From positions 1-59,507 of the IMG/VR virus record IMGVR_UViG_3300022690_002018: 59,507 nucleotides of DNA. One strand, 5' to 3'. Below are positions 22,399 through 30,041 of the stretch, piece by piece (position 1 is the first letter of the stretch; each line of letters opens with the position of its first letter). Source of the DNA: a virus. The notes below the pieces were generated by a model. It saw only the letters and a program-made list of their open reading frames with translations. It made no database searches and was not told the origin of the DNA. The position numbers and the translations under genes are program-made.

Positions 22399-22634
22399 GT
22401 AAATACCGTAAAAAACTTATTGAAAAAGACGAAATTAATCTGGATGGCCACCCCTTATTGGATGGAGTACGAGCTAAATTCGGCGATGAATATTGTAAAA
22501 AACAGATAAAAGCATTATTAGATGATTCTCGCGAGCATGGTAACAACTCAGGAATGTTTGTCTCCCTAATGGGGATTATTCTTATACCTGTAGGTGCTTT
22601 AATCGGTTTTGTTATTTGTCAATTACTAAAATAG
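22395..22634 (+). CDS. Single-pass membrane protein (79 aa)
   Basis: GTG start at 22395 overlaps the nuclease stop (TTGTGA). Cytoplasmic charged N-terminal part (YRKKLIEKDEINLDGH) and one C-terminal membrane helix (SLMGIILIPVGALIGFVICQ). Function unknown. Confidence 0.6.
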   Translation: MSKYRKKLIEKDEINLDGHPLLDGVRAKFGDEYCKKQIKALLDDSREHGNNSGMFVSLMGIILIPVGALIGFVICQLLK

Positions 22635-22682
22635 TGAGCATTTAATATGAATAAACTAAAACAACTTTTAATGCAACCGAAA

Positions 22683-22787
22683 ATGCTAAAAAAGATACAA
22701 ATCATCCTTAAAAATACACTGGCTGTTGCCATCGTCGTAGAGGTTATCTGTATCGGAATCGTAATCATTGAATTCATTGTAGCGTAG
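22683..22787 (+). CDS. Possible membrane micro-protein (34 aa)
   Basis: MLKKIQIILKNTLAVAIVVE and a further hydrophobic run form one membrane helix. There is no good ribosome site, and an overlapping frame starting at 22648 stops after 13 codons, so this may be a short or frameshifted remnant. Confidence 0.3.
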   Translation: MLKKIQIILKNTLAVAIVVEVICIGIVIIEFIVA

Positions 22788-22797
22788 GGACTGCATA

Positions 22798-23016
22798 ATG
22801 GACTTTGACCAAGCACTTATATCAACAGCGTATTATTATCCCATTATTTACTGGTGGTTAGCTTTTATATTTATATTATCTCAGATAGACAGCGATCCTG
22901 AAAATGGCTGTCATGCCTTACATATCTGTACGAGAGTCTTTATCTGTATATCAATCGCTTTCTTATGTATTTGTATCGGACGCATTCTTTCCCTTCTAAT
23001 ACATATACAATGTTAA
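22798..23016 (+). CDS. Two-helix membrane protein (72 aa)
   Basis: Two hydrophobic segments: YYPIIYWWLAFIFILSQI and VFICISIAFLCICIGRILSL, joined by a short acidic/His-Cys loop. The stop overlaps the helicase start, suggesting coupling. Function unknown. Confidence 0.55.
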   Translation: MDFDQALISTAYYYPIIYWWLAFIFILSQIDSDPENGCHALHICTRVFICISIAFLCICIGRILSLLIHIQC

Positions 23017-24350
23017 AACTTCACTCCTACCAAAAAGACTTAGTGGACTACATCGAAGAAAAAGGGAACGTAGGGCTTTTCTTAGAACCTGGTTTAGGTA
23101 AAACACTTATAACTTTGGCGTATATACTGAGACAAAAGCTACAAAACATTCCGTTTAAGGTATTGATTATTGCCCCTTTGCGCGTTATCTATGCGACATG
23201 GCCCTCTGAAATAAAGCGATGGGCTCCTTTTTCCATTTTATCTTATGAAATCCTGCATCAAAAGAATTCTTTCAAAGTAGGACCAGAAAACATTTCCTTG
23301 ATCAATCCCGATGGGCTCACTAAATTTTTTAAACACAATCCACATCAATTGTTTGATCTATTGGTTGTAGATGAATCCACGCTGTTTAAATCTCCTTCTA
23401 CCAAACGATTTAAAGTATTGAAAAAGCATCTACGAAATTTTAAACAACGCATTATACTAACGGGCACACCCATACCGAACGGCTATCTTAATTTGTGGAG
23501 TCAAATATACATACTGGATGAAGGGAAAACATTGGAAAAATCTTATACTCAATATAAGAAAATCTATTTTTATTCTGACTACATGGGATATGTATGGACG
23601 TTAAGAGCAGGATATGAAAAACTAATACAAAATAAACTAACACATTGCGTCTCTCTAAAGGCGAAAAACCTAGTTGATTTACCGGATCGTATTGATCGAA
23701 TTGAACACAGTCAATTGCCAAACAAACACTTTAGCCAATACGAACAACTTCGAAAAGATTTTGTCCTTGAACTTGAAAATAAAACCCTCATTGCCCCTAA
23801 TGTATTGGTCAAGCTGATTAAATGCCAACAGTTTTCAAATGGGTGTATCTACGATGAGGATAAGAATAAAATAGAAATCCATACAGAAAAAATAGAAGCT
23901 CTTCTTCAACTGCTTGAAAATCTAGGAGGTGAAAGCGTTCTGATCTTCTATACGTTTAATTCTGATTTGTATCTACTTCAAAAATATCTAAAGGATTGTA
24001 CCCTTACGATTCTCTGTGGAAAAACCAGTCCAAAAGAGACGCAGCGCATCATTGAACATTGGAATAGCCAGAAAATAAACATTCTATGTGCTCAACCAAG
24101 TGCAATGGCCCACGGATTAAACCTACAGCAAGGAGGACATCACGTTATCTGGTTTGGGCTGACTTACAATTTAGAAACCTATCAACAGGCCAATGCTCGT
24201 ATCTATCGTCAATACCAAAAAGAAAACGTAATCGTTCACCATCTATTAATGCGAGGAACCATTGACGAAACCATTTATAGAATACTAGCCAATAAGGAGA
24301 TCACTCAGCATACCTTTATGGATACATTGAAAAAAACGTTTGTTTATTAA
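23010..24350 (+). CDS. SNF2-type DEAD/DEAH-box helicase
   Basis: 446 aa from the ATG at 23010. Walker A EPGLGKTLITLA (about 27-38), motif Ia APLRVIYATWP, motif II VVDESTLFKS, motif III LTGTPIPNG and motif VI-like NARIYRQYQKENV. The length and these motifs match the small phage SNF2 helicases found beside polymerase and VRR-NUC genes. It would remodel or unwind DNA during replication. The start overlaps the upstream gene; the end overlaps the convergent pentapeptide gene by four bases. Confidence 0.9.
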   Translation: MLKLHSYQKDLVDYIEEKGNVGLFLEPGLGKTLITLAYILRQKLQNIPFKVLIIAPLRVIYATWPSEIKRWAPFSILSYEILHQKNSFKVGPENISLINPDGLTKFFKHNPHQLFDLLVVDESTLFKSPSTKRFKVLKKHLRNFKQRIILTGTPIPNGYLNLWSQIYILDEGKTLEKSYTQYKKIYFYSDYMGYVWTLRAGYEKLIQNKLTHCVSLKAKNLVDLPDRIDRIEHSQLPNKHFSQYEQLRKDFVLELENKTLIAPNVLVKLIKCQQFSNGCIYDEDKNKIEIHTEKIEALLQLLENLGGESVLIFYTFNSDLYLLQKYLKDCTLTILCGKTSPKETQRIIEHWNSQKINILCAQPSAMAHGLNLQQGGHHVIWFGLTYNLETYQQANARIYRQYQKENVIVHHLLMRGTIDETIYRILANKEITQHTFMDTLKKTFVY

Positions 24351-24742
24351 CGATCTGGGTCTATATAGGTATGTTTTAAAGCACACCTATCAAATAACAC
24401 ATTTTGTTCTTGGGTAACATCTAAGTATGAAAAACTAAAATCACAATATGAAAAATCTGTTTCAAAAGTTATTTCAGGATCTCCAAGGCTAGCATGTCTA
24501 AAATTACAATGGTAGAATATAGCTCCGCGTAGCTGCGCATTGTCTAAACGCGCATAACTAAAATTACACCCATGAAATTGAGCTGAATTAAGAACTGATC
24601 TCTCTAAATTAGCATACGATAAATCTAAATTATTTAAAGTAAAGGAATGATCTATTATTGCCTGTTTACCGCACTTTGGGTCTATTAACCACTTTTCATG
24701 TTCTTCTATTATCTTATTAATTTCATATTGTTGAGGGCCCAT
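24347..24742 (-). CDS. Pentapeptide-repeat protein
   Basis: 131 aa. From residue 35 the sequence repeats A(N/D/Q)LxxA/S-type units: LDLSYANLERSVLNSAQFHG, CNFSYARLDNAQLRGAIFYH, CNFRHASLGD. This forms a short right-handed quadrilateral helix. Such proteins can mimic DNA (gyrase inhibitors) or act as scaffolds. Last gene of the leftward cluster 25674-24347. Confidence 0.85.
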   Translation of the reverse strand: MGPQQYEINKIIEEHEKWLIDPKCGKQAIIDHSFTLNNLDLSYANLERSVLNSAQFHGCNFSYARLDNAQLRGAIFYHCNFRHASLGDPEITFETDFSYCDFSFSYLDVTQEQNVLFDRCALKHTYIDPDR

Positions 24743-24745
24743 TCT

Positions 24746-24991
24746 TTAATCTTCCGGAAAAAAGGAAGCACCACTAGACCTAAGAGCCTCTTGGGTATTT
24801 TCTTCTAAACTTTTTATAGTTAAACTTAAATGGAAGTGGAGATGAACGGCTGTTTCCATATTTAAAACTTTGTTTAGTACTCTAACTAACATTCTAGGAG
24901 ATGTCTGCACACCGACAAAAACATATCCAGGGGTATTATGTTTTTTTAATAGTTCCTCTAATTCTTTTTTAAAATCATTATCGTCTAGCAT
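24746..24991 (-). CDS. Hypothetical protein, paralogue of the next gene (81 aa)
   Basis: Shares the layout FKKELEELLKKHN and YVFVGVQTS with the 24994 product (FEKELETLLQKYN, SVFVGVAS), plus a helical C-terminal part with LHFHLSLTIKSLEENTQ. Tandem duplicates; function unknown. Confidence 0.6.
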   Translation of the reverse strand: MLDDNDFKKELEELLKKHNTPGYVFVGVQTSPRMLVRVLNKVLNMETAVHLHFHLSLTIKSLEENTQEALRSSGASFFPED

Positions 24992-24993
24992 CT

Positions 24994-25236
24994 CTAATCT
25001 TCCTTTATAACGTGTAAGTTAACTTTTGGACTTACGAAATTACGATATCCGATTTCCATTTGCCGTAGCATTAAGTGCAATTGAGTATAGATCAAATTAA
25101 ATTCTTGAAAATTCACAGTAACAACGCAGCTTTCAATGTTACCAGTATCACTAGCCACCCCAACGAAAACACTGCTCTTAAGGTTGTATTTTTGTAATAG
25201 TGTCTCTAATTCCTTTTCAAATTCAGTATTATTCAT
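24994..25236 (-). CDS. Hypothetical protein, paralogue of the gene at 24746 (80 aa)
   Basis: Same start pattern and KSSVFVGVASD core as its neighbour, with IYTQLHLMLRQMEIGYRNF as C-terminal helix. It stops two bases before the paralogue start. Function unknown. Confidence 0.6.
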   Translation of the reverse strand: MNNTEFEKELETLLQKYNLKSSVFVGVASDTGNIESCVVTVNFQEFNLIYTQLHLMLRQMEIGYRNFVSPKVNLHVIKED

Positions 25237-25674
25237 CTAACCACTCCAATCTTCGGTAATTTTTCTTTCATCGCAAATATTACTTTTAGAAGTAATTAAA
25301 GCGCAATGTCCGCCGTAAAAACTCCCTGCACTATTTCTATAAATTATAGAGGCATCCCCTCTAGTGGTTTTTATAGCATAACCGAATATCTCATCTTTAT
25401 TTTCTTCGGTTTTTTTAATATCCTCTGTAGATATGCACCTGACTGCTAAGACAACGGCATCTAAAAGAAAGGCTACGCCTTCTATATCTTCAAACCAACT
25501 GTCAGAACAGCCACTTTCATCAAGTAGGTACACCAAATCGCCCCCATCTGTCCACTCTAACTCACCTCCATTAGCTTCTGATGCTCTAAAAGTGGGAGAC
25601 GTTTTAAAGCGTAAACATTGCTGATCTTCACTGAGATATATCTTTGTAATGAATTTTCCTACCAGCTCGTGCAT
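25237..25674 (-). CDS. Hypothetical protein (145 aa)
   Basis: First gene after the leftward promoter at 25706-25734. Beta-rich start (MHELVGKFITKIYLSEDQQC, LRFKTSPTFRASEA) with an acidic loop and a terminal RNSAGSFYGGHCALI segment. It could belong to a small phage family, but I cannot name one. Confidence 0.6.
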   Translation of the reverse strand: MHELVGKFITKIYLSEDQQCLRFKTSPTFRASEANGGELEWTDGGDLVYLLDESGCSDSWFEDIEGVAFLLDAVVLAVRCISTEDIKKTEENKDEIFGYAIKTTRGDASIIYRNSAGSFYGGHCALITSKSNICDERKITEDWSG

Positions 25675-25705
25675 TACCTACTCTTTTTATATTTATAACA
25701 AGACT

Positions 25706-25734
25706 ATGTTAGTCAATCTAACTTAAGATGTAAA
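25706..25734 (-). promoter_or_regulatory. Leftward early-type promoter
   Basis: On the minus strand TTTACA (25729-25734), 17 bases, TAACAT (25706-25711). The -35 context TTTACATCTTAAG closely matches TTTACATCCTAAG of the promoter at 5698. A second possibility on the same strand is TTGACT with TATAAA slightly downstream. Confidence 0.5.
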
Positions 25735-25745
25735 GAGTTTTTTAC

Positions 25746-26000
25746 TTAGGGAGAAGATAGGCGAGGGTATAGATCAATTCGAAGCTCAGAGGCATCAAGA
25801 CCTAATATATCGGCCAAAGGCAGAACGTAGGCGGGACTGACCCCGTATTTACTTGTCTTGCGCCAGAAATAATAGAGCTGTCGACTTATTCCCATAGTTT
25901 TAAAAAAAACTGCCTTGGTTCCGCAGTGGTCAATACCACGTTGCAATTCAGCAAGTGAACGTTCCCTAATTTCTTTCGGACTGTGGGTTTCAAGTTCCAT
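25746..26000 (-). CDS. Cro/YdaS-like HTH regulator
   Basis: 84 aa from the ATG at 26000. Helix-turn-helix: ELQRGIDHCGTKAVFFKTMG, then ISRQLYYFWRKTSKYGVSPA, as in YdaS/Cro-type proteins, ending PLADILGLDASELRIDLYPR. A small phage DNA-binding protein just upstream of an early promoter; likely a transcriptional switch component. Confidence 0.75.
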   Translation of the reverse strand: MELETHSPKEIRERSLAELQRGIDHCGTKAVFFKTMGISRQLYYFWRKTSKYGVSPAYVLPLADILGLDASELRIDLYPRLSSP

Positions 26001-26309
26001 GGTTCGTGTATATCCTTTTTTATGTGTTTCTTTAGAATGGTTTTAATTTTTAATCTCTCAGCAACATACACGTCAGAAAGCGTTGGCTTATCCTTTATTT
26101 CCATAGCGATATCTGATTCATTATATTATAAAGGGTGTGATAAGTAAATAGAATTTTACATCGTAAAAAAAAGAACGCCAAAGTTTCACCCTTGACGTTC
26201 CGATTGCATACCAGTACATGACCTTCAATATCAATAATTGGAGAATTAATGAAAAAAACAAAAGGCCATATCCAATATAAAACCATTCTATTAAGACAAG
26301 GTTAGAATG
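26001..26309. other. Intergenic gap between HTH gene and holin
   Basis: About 300 bases with no gene I accept. It holds an intrinsic terminator on the minus strand (26165-26200) for the lysis transcripts and, presumably, the promoter of the HTH gene in the AT-rich stretch at 26100-26160. Confidence 0.55.
26165..26200 (-). terminator. Intrinsic terminator of the lysis operon
   Basis: Minus strand: GAACGTCAA, ten-base loop, TTGGCGTTC (one G-U pair), followed by eight T. A textbook stem and U-tract placed 110 bases after the holin stop. Confidence 0.85.
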
Positions 26310-26822
26310 TCAAGTATTCTTTCCCATCAAAATAGTTTTAATCTGTGACCCATGGCTTGAACCAAAATAATAGGTAATGGACGATATCCAAGCACCTCCT
26401 AAACTCCCTATCATCACATCCACGATTTCCCGATGGGTAGATGGGAGAGAGAGGAACAGCATGGCAGCAAAACACCCAAAGAAGCCCACTGTCAGCAAAA
26501 TAGAAAGGATGGCTGGTATTTTATCTTTCACGACTATTTCACGCTGACGAGCACTGTCTCGATCTAAGGACGCTATTTTCTTCTCAGACAATCCAATTTG
26601 GGCCATCTCTTTTTTAAATTCAGTGTCCAGTTTTTTCATGCTCAACAGCATGGAAGGGGAGGCATTGAGTAAGGTATCCTCTAAGCTTTCATCCGATGCG
26701 TTTTCATCGCCTAAGAGAACCTTTTTAATGGCAGTCGCTGCCATGCCGCCCAACGGACCGCCTAGCATGGTTCCCAAGAAAGGAGCCACTGAGCCGACTA
26801 TTTTTTTAATACTTTCCCACAC
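26310..26822 (-). CDS. Three-TM holin (GTA holin / DUF3154-like)
   Basis: 170 aa, GTG start at 26822 with AGGAG ten bases upstream. A hydrophobic N-terminal segment (VAPFLGTMLGGPLGGMAATA) and two C-terminal membrane helices (PAILSILLTVGFFGCFAAML and VDVMIGSLGGAWISSITYYF) surround a helical cytoplasmic part with the family-like DSARQREIVVKDKIP. The holin forms membrane lesions that release the endolysin at 29412. Confidence 0.8.
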   Translation of the reverse strand: MWESIKKIVGSVAPFLGTMLGGPLGGMAATAIKKVLLGDENASDESLEDTLLNASPSMLLSMKKLDTEFKKEMAQIGLSEKKIASLDRDSARQREIVVKDKIPAILSILLTVGFFGCFAAMLFLSLPSTHREIVDVMIGSLGGAWISSITYYFGSSHGSQIKTILMGKNT

Positions 26823-26824
26823 AA

Positions 26825-27109
26825 CTATTTATCTCCTGGCTCTCTTTTATAAAGAGGAACAAAAGGTCTCATCATTGGCAACCCCATATCTCTAAGTTCC
26901 TTTTCAGTTTTAAGAAATTTATCATACTCACCTATTTCATAGGCTAAGGTAATGTTATCTTCTTTTGCGCCTGTGAAAAAATCAATCATACTTTTACGAG
27001 CAGTATGCCCATCAAATACCCTAATCTCTCTTACTGCGTTTAAATTAATCAACCCATATGAAGACGATATGTCATCAAAACTATAGTCAAACCGAAACCA
27101 ATTTTTCAT
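26825..27109 (-). CDS. Hypothetical protein (94 aa)
   Basis: The ATG at 27109, with AAGGAGAAAT upstream, is the real start. An in-frame upstream codon would run into the tRNA-like element. Starts MKNWFRFDYSFDDISSSYGL; mixed alpha/beta. Immediately precedes the holin (two bases). Function unknown. Confidence 0.65.
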   Translation of the reverse strand: MKNWFRFDYSFDDISSSYGLINLNAVREIRVFDGHTARKSMIDFFTGAKEDNITLAYEIGEYDKFLKTEKELRDMGLPMMRPFVPLYKREPGDK

Positions 27110-27129
27110 TATTTCTCCTTTTGTTAAAG

Positions 27130-27198
27130 TGGTCGGATGTGGGAGTTGCACCCACATTACTGGCTATGCCTGCACTTACTCGTTAGATGAATCCGACC
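27130..27198 (-). tRNA. Degenerate tRNA-like element
   Basis: Minus strand: perfect 7-bp acceptor stem GGTCGGA/TCCGACC and a perfect T-arm GTGGG-TGCAACT-CCCAC. A weak 3-bp D-stem and a collapsed anticodon region (GGC-ATA-GCC, no seven-base loop with T33) follow. At 69 bases it is too short for a normal tRNA. A decaying tRNA, or a tRNA mimic acting as a processing signal. Confidence 0.5.
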
Positions 27199-27218
27199 TT
27201 ATCTGTATTTCCTTTTTA

Positions 27219-27290
27219 CGTCGATACGGGGAATCGAACCCTGCTTACAAGCGTGACAAGCTTGTTTCTTAGCCACTAGAAGATATCGAC
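27219..27290 (-). tRNA. tRNA-Asp (GUC)
   Basis: Acceptor GTCGATA/TATCGAC with discriminator G, D-arm TTCT/AGAA, anticodon stem CAAGC/GCTTG with loop TTGTCAC (anticodon GTC) and T-arm CAGGG-TTCGATT-CCCCG with one A-C mismatch. CCA not encoded. About 80 percent identical to the tRNA-Glu at 28751. Confidence 0.88.
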
Positions 27291-27440
27291 CTCATTAATG
27301 TGTATCTCTCCAATTGAATTGCCTTGTAACTCTCCCAATTTTACGCTTTTAAGAGTAATAATAGGAATGTTAAATTCAGCACACCGTTTATCAAACAGAT
27401 GACCTGACCGCATTGTATTTCTACGATAGATTGGAATCAT
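27276..27440 (-). CDS. Small protein overlapping tRNA-Asp (54 aa)
   Basis: ATG at 27440 overlaps the preceding stop (ATGA), with AAGAAGG as ribosome site. Starts MIPIYRRNTMRSGHLFDKRC. The stop codon lies in the D-arm of tRNA-Asp, so translation and tRNA share 15 bases. Function unknown. Confidence 0.5.
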   Translation of the reverse strand: MIPIYRRNTMRSGHLFDKRCAEFNIPIITLKSVKLGELQGNSIGEIHINEVDIF

Positions 27441-27793
27441 TTTACCTTCTTATACTGACGTTCAAATTCCTTTGGTGTATAGACGGTAAAACATCGAGAG
27501 TATTCTTTAACAACCCAGTTTCCTTGATAAATACGTATTGCCGCTTTATCAAATAAGCATACATCGATATACGCATTACTTGGCGTTTCTGTACCCCCTT
27601 TTATAAAGGTTACATTCCAATAATCGGGTATTTCATCCCCACAAAACTTATGTACATAACGTAATCCTTGTTTTGTTGCCCATGCTTTAAATTCTACAAG
27701 GTTGTTGTCAGCCACATCAAACGCGTCTTCACCCTTCCATTCTATGGGCAATTGAAACGCCTCTACTGAAACCATTCTATTGTATTTTGACAT
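27437..27793 (-). CDS. PGDYG-like family protein (118 aa)
   Basis: VSVEAFQLPIEWKGEDAFD, helix FKAWATKQGL, then YQGNWVVKEYSRCFTVYTPK and a terminal FERQYKKVK. A clear paralogue of the early protein at 6798 (EYKKCFSVFTDDEFKKQYKQ). Function unknown. Confidence 0.72.
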   Translation of the reverse strand: MSKYNRMVSVEAFQLPIEWKGEDAFDVADNNLVEFKAWATKQGLRYVHKFCGDEIPDYWNVTFIKGGTETPSNAYIDVCLFDKAAIRIYQGNWVVKEYSRCFTVYTPKEFERQYKKVK

Positions 27794-27816
27794 TTAATTT
27801 TTCCTTTAATTATTTT

Positions 27817-28458
27817 CTAGGATAATAAAGCCCCATCACTTTCTATATTTAATATCAGTTCTTCTTCACTATTATCAAGATCATAATCACTCCCTCCATC
27901 TCTCCTATGTGGCTCTGGTAAGAAAGTATAGCGACGACAATGTCCCACATTAATAAACGAAAAACAGATGCTCACTGTGGCCAAACAAAAAGACAGGATC
28001 GCTAAGACCATAAAGGCAGTTACACTCTTAAAGACTTTCACATCCCCTTGGGTGACAGCACCAACCATTGCAAATATTGCTCCTAAACGGAAGCTCTGCT
28101 GACCCAGATCAACGACCGCTGCTATTGCATTCCAAGTGTTCCTTGTCGGATGATTTGGGCGAAACTCCAAGTTACCCATCGACATCCCTGTGTTATAAGA
28201 ATGTGAAAGCATAGATATCAGTGCAGAGCCAACAGCGATCATCCAAAGTGCAGGAATGGATACGGGAATTTGAAACGGATGATGATGCACTATACCAATA
28301 ACGACCACTTCCGTTAATAAGAATATCATCCTAGACACGTTACTGATGGTGCGAATAGATGTAACCCAACAATAACGCCCAACAGACGGTTTATGGTAGA
28401 AGGCCGACTTACTAATTAAAACATTCTCATCTTCTTGAACAGTTACTATTTTTCTCAT
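27817..28458 (-). CDS. Four-helix membrane protein
   Basis: 213 aa with four predicted membrane helices (about residues 38-60, 66-86, 105-128 and 137-165; for example VFKSVTAFMVLAILSFCLAT) and a basic, then acidic cytoplasmic tail (DLDNSEEELILNIESD). No family recognised. Located among lysis-region morons; envelope alteration or exclusion is possible. Confidence 0.6.
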   Translation of the reverse strand: MRKIVTVQEDENVLISKSAFYHKPSVGRYCWVTSIRTISNVSRMIFLLTEVVVIGIVHHHPFQIPVSIPALWMIAVGSALISMLSHSYNTGMSMGNLEFRPNHPTRNTWNAIAAVVDLGQQSFRLGAIFAMVGAVTQGDVKVFKSVTAFMVLAILSFCLATVSICFSFINVGHCRRYTFLPEPHRRDGGSDYDLDNSEEELILNIESDGALLS

Positions 28459-28505
28459 TTGAATTTATATCCTTTTTATTTGTTTACCTTCTCTATGGAC
28501 AGAAT

Positions 28506-28733
28506 TTATTTTTCCCCAAGAAGCCCTGGTATAAGTATCTGTGTTTGTCTCCCTTTCTTACCATGAATCATAATTTTATCACCCTGCTCTATTGCCATCA
28601 CTAACGCATATTGAAGGTCAACGGCTCGTCGAATAACATCTGAACGACTGGGCGCACCTATTTTTTCCACTGTTTCGTCGGCTTGATCAATGGTTATTGC
28701 TCTCATTCGAACTTGGATCATTTTTGATTTCAT
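28506..28733 (-). CDS. Ribbon-helix-helix regulator (75 aa)
   Basis: ATG at 28733 (AAGGA upstream, partly from the tRNA spacer). Strand KMIQVRMRAITIDQADETVE, then SRSDVIRRAVDLQYALVMAI, followed by GDKIMIHGKKGRQTQILIPG. The C-terminal half equals in layout the tails of the 7226 and 7618 products. The longer frame running into tRNA-Glu is rejected. Confidence 0.7.
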   Translation of the reverse strand: MKSKMIQVRMRAITIDQADETVEKIGAPSRSDVIRRAVDLQYALVMAIEQGDKIMIHGKKGRQTQILIPGLLGEK

Positions 28734-28750
28734 ATCTTTTTCCTTATTTC

Positions 28751-28822
28751 TGTCGGTACGGGGAATCGAACCCCGCTTACAAGGATGAAAACCTTGTTTC
28801 CTAACCACTAGAAGATACCGAC
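28751..28822 (-). tRNA. tRNA-Glu (UUC)
   Basis: Acceptor GTCGGTA/TACCGAC, discriminator A, anticodon stem CAAGG/CCTTG with loop TTTTCAT (anticodon TTC), T-arm CGGGG-TTCGATT-CCCCG. CCA not encoded. All stems fully paired, allowing G-U. Confidence 0.93.
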
Positions 28823-28827
28823 TCAAG

Positions 28828-28901
28828 TAGCGGGGGTAGGATTTGAACCTACGACCTTCGGCTTATGAGACCAATAAGCTACCTAACTGCTCTACCCCGC
28901 A
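28828..28901 (-). tRNA. tRNA-Met (CAU), initiator-like
   Basis: Anticodon loop CTCATAA and T-arm GTAGG-TTCAAAT-CCTAC. The acceptor stem has six pairs with an unpaired T1-T72 at the end, as initiator tRNAs have an unpaired 1-72. Variable loop AGGTCG and D-arm GAGCAG...GGTAGCT also match fMet tRNAs, but the anticodon stem has two G-C pairs and one U-G instead of three G-C. CCA not encoded. Confidence 0.88.
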
Positions 28902-28908
28902 TTGTGTT

Positions 28909-29400
28909 TTAGTCGTTTAATAATACTCTATATCGCTTACCGCGTTCAGCGTCAGGATTAGTACAATAGATACATCCTTTTTCAACTAAGTGTTTAAACT
29001 GTCTTAATATGTTTTTATTATAGGTTAGAATCCCCATTTTTCTATACACTTTAACAACATCATTTGCGTGCATACCGTTTTGTTTATCAGATTCTTCTAT
29101 TAATTTTAAAGTAGTATTTAATGATACATCAGTTTGCCTAGGCTTTTCATATTGGCACTGAAAAACATTTTCAAAAAACTCCGATTCTTCAGTTATGAAC
29201 TCTCCATCAGACTTTTTTACAACATAATCTAGGGGACATGCAAAATATGAACTGCAGATTCTTACACCTGAGTTAGATATCTCAAATTCAGTTAATCCAT
29301 TTTGAGTCGCCCATATTAAAAAAGGCTTTACATCCCATTTCTCAGAAGAAGGTAGTTTAATAGCTTCCACAACATTTAACTTTCTATGATATAAACTCAT
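28909..29400 (-). CDS. PGDYG-like protein with winged-helix-like extension
   Basis: 163 aa. The N-terminal about 85 residues match the PGDYG-like family (LNVVEAIKLPSSEKWDVKPF, FLIWATQNGL, PLDYVVKKSDGEF). The C-terminal part (LKLIEESDKQNGMHANDVVK, NILRQFKHLVEKGCIYCTNP) resembles a winged helix. The stop lies seven bases before tRNA-Met. Could be a regulator; function unknown. Confidence 0.6.
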   Translation of the reverse strand: MSLYHRKLNVVEAIKLPSSEKWDVKPFLIWATQNGLTEFEISNSGVRICSSYFACPLDYVVKKSDGEFITEESEFFENVFQCQYEKPRQTDVSLNTTLKLIEESDKQNGMHANDVVKVYRKMGILTYNKNILRQFKHLVEKGCIYCTNPDAERGKRYRVLLND

Positions 29401-29411
29401 AAAACAGTCTC

Positions 29412-29906
29412 CTATAAATCCGCAATACCATATTTTTTATACGCTTTAATGAAGTGGCGAACCGTCCCCTTACCAAGTCCCGTGTTGTAGTACGTCTTCC
29501 AATACTGCCCGAGTCCTTTAACGTTATCCGCTTCCGGTAGAGCTTCCGCATTGCGAAAATAATGTACTCTGGCCATACAAGTTGCTAGATATAAATCTCC
29601 GATCATAAAGCGTGATTCGCTGCGTATGTCTTTGCCAAAACGACGATAAAACATATCCGCTAATTCTTTCCTTGGGTTAATAAAATTAGCCCAAATGTCA
29701 TTATAGGTAGCTGGCTCCATTTGATATATGCCTTCAGCGGGTCCGTTTATTTGAACTAAATAATGTCCCATGGCACTTTCAACTGCTGCGGTCCCAAGTA
29801 ATAAGTTAATAGCAGCAGGCGTATCTATCATCTCAGAATAAGTGGATAGTTCCCTCAACAAAGGCATTATCACGTTTTCTTTTAAATCTTGTGGATTAAT
29901 TCCCAT
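29412..29906 (-). CDS. Lysozyme/transglycosylase-like endolysin
   Basis: 164 aa. Lysozyme-like fold features: LLLGTAAVESAMGHYLVQIN with catalytic-position glutamate (E38), then GIYQMEPATYNDIWANFI and YLATCMARVHYFRNAEALPE. This is the pattern of phage transglycosylase-like endolysins (AxESxLG, GxxQxEP). No signal peptide, so the holin at 26310 is required for release. Start ATG at 29906 with AAGGAG upstream. Confidence 0.82.
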   Translation of the reverse strand: MGINPQDLKENVIMPLLRELSTYSEMIDTPAAINLLLGTAAVESAMGHYLVQINGPAEGIYQMEPATYNDIWANFINPRKELADMFYRRFGKDIRSESRFMIGDLYLATCMARVHYFRNAEALPEADNVKGLGQYWKTYYNTGLGKGTVRHFIKAYKKYGIADL

Positions 29907-30041
29907 GGTTTTATCTCCTTTTAGTAAGAAAGCCTGCCTCTTTTACCCTGGGACAAGGGCAAGCAAGATAAACCAAATGAAAAATCTCACTGTTCAAAGA
30001 AGCAGCACTTTCACGATCCATCATATCAAAGTAAAAAAGTG

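Noticed and set aside
25886-26104. 72-codon minus-strand ORF upstream of the HTH gene
   Set aside because: Overlaps 115 bases of the better-supported HTH gene in another frame; no ribosome site.
26095-26286. 63-codon minus-strand ORF
   Set aside because: Runs through the intrinsic terminator at 26165-26200 and has no ribosome site.
27130-27198. Assigning an anticodon to the tRNA-like element
   Set aside because: No seven-base anticodon loop with T33 can be formed; only acceptor and T-arm are convincing.
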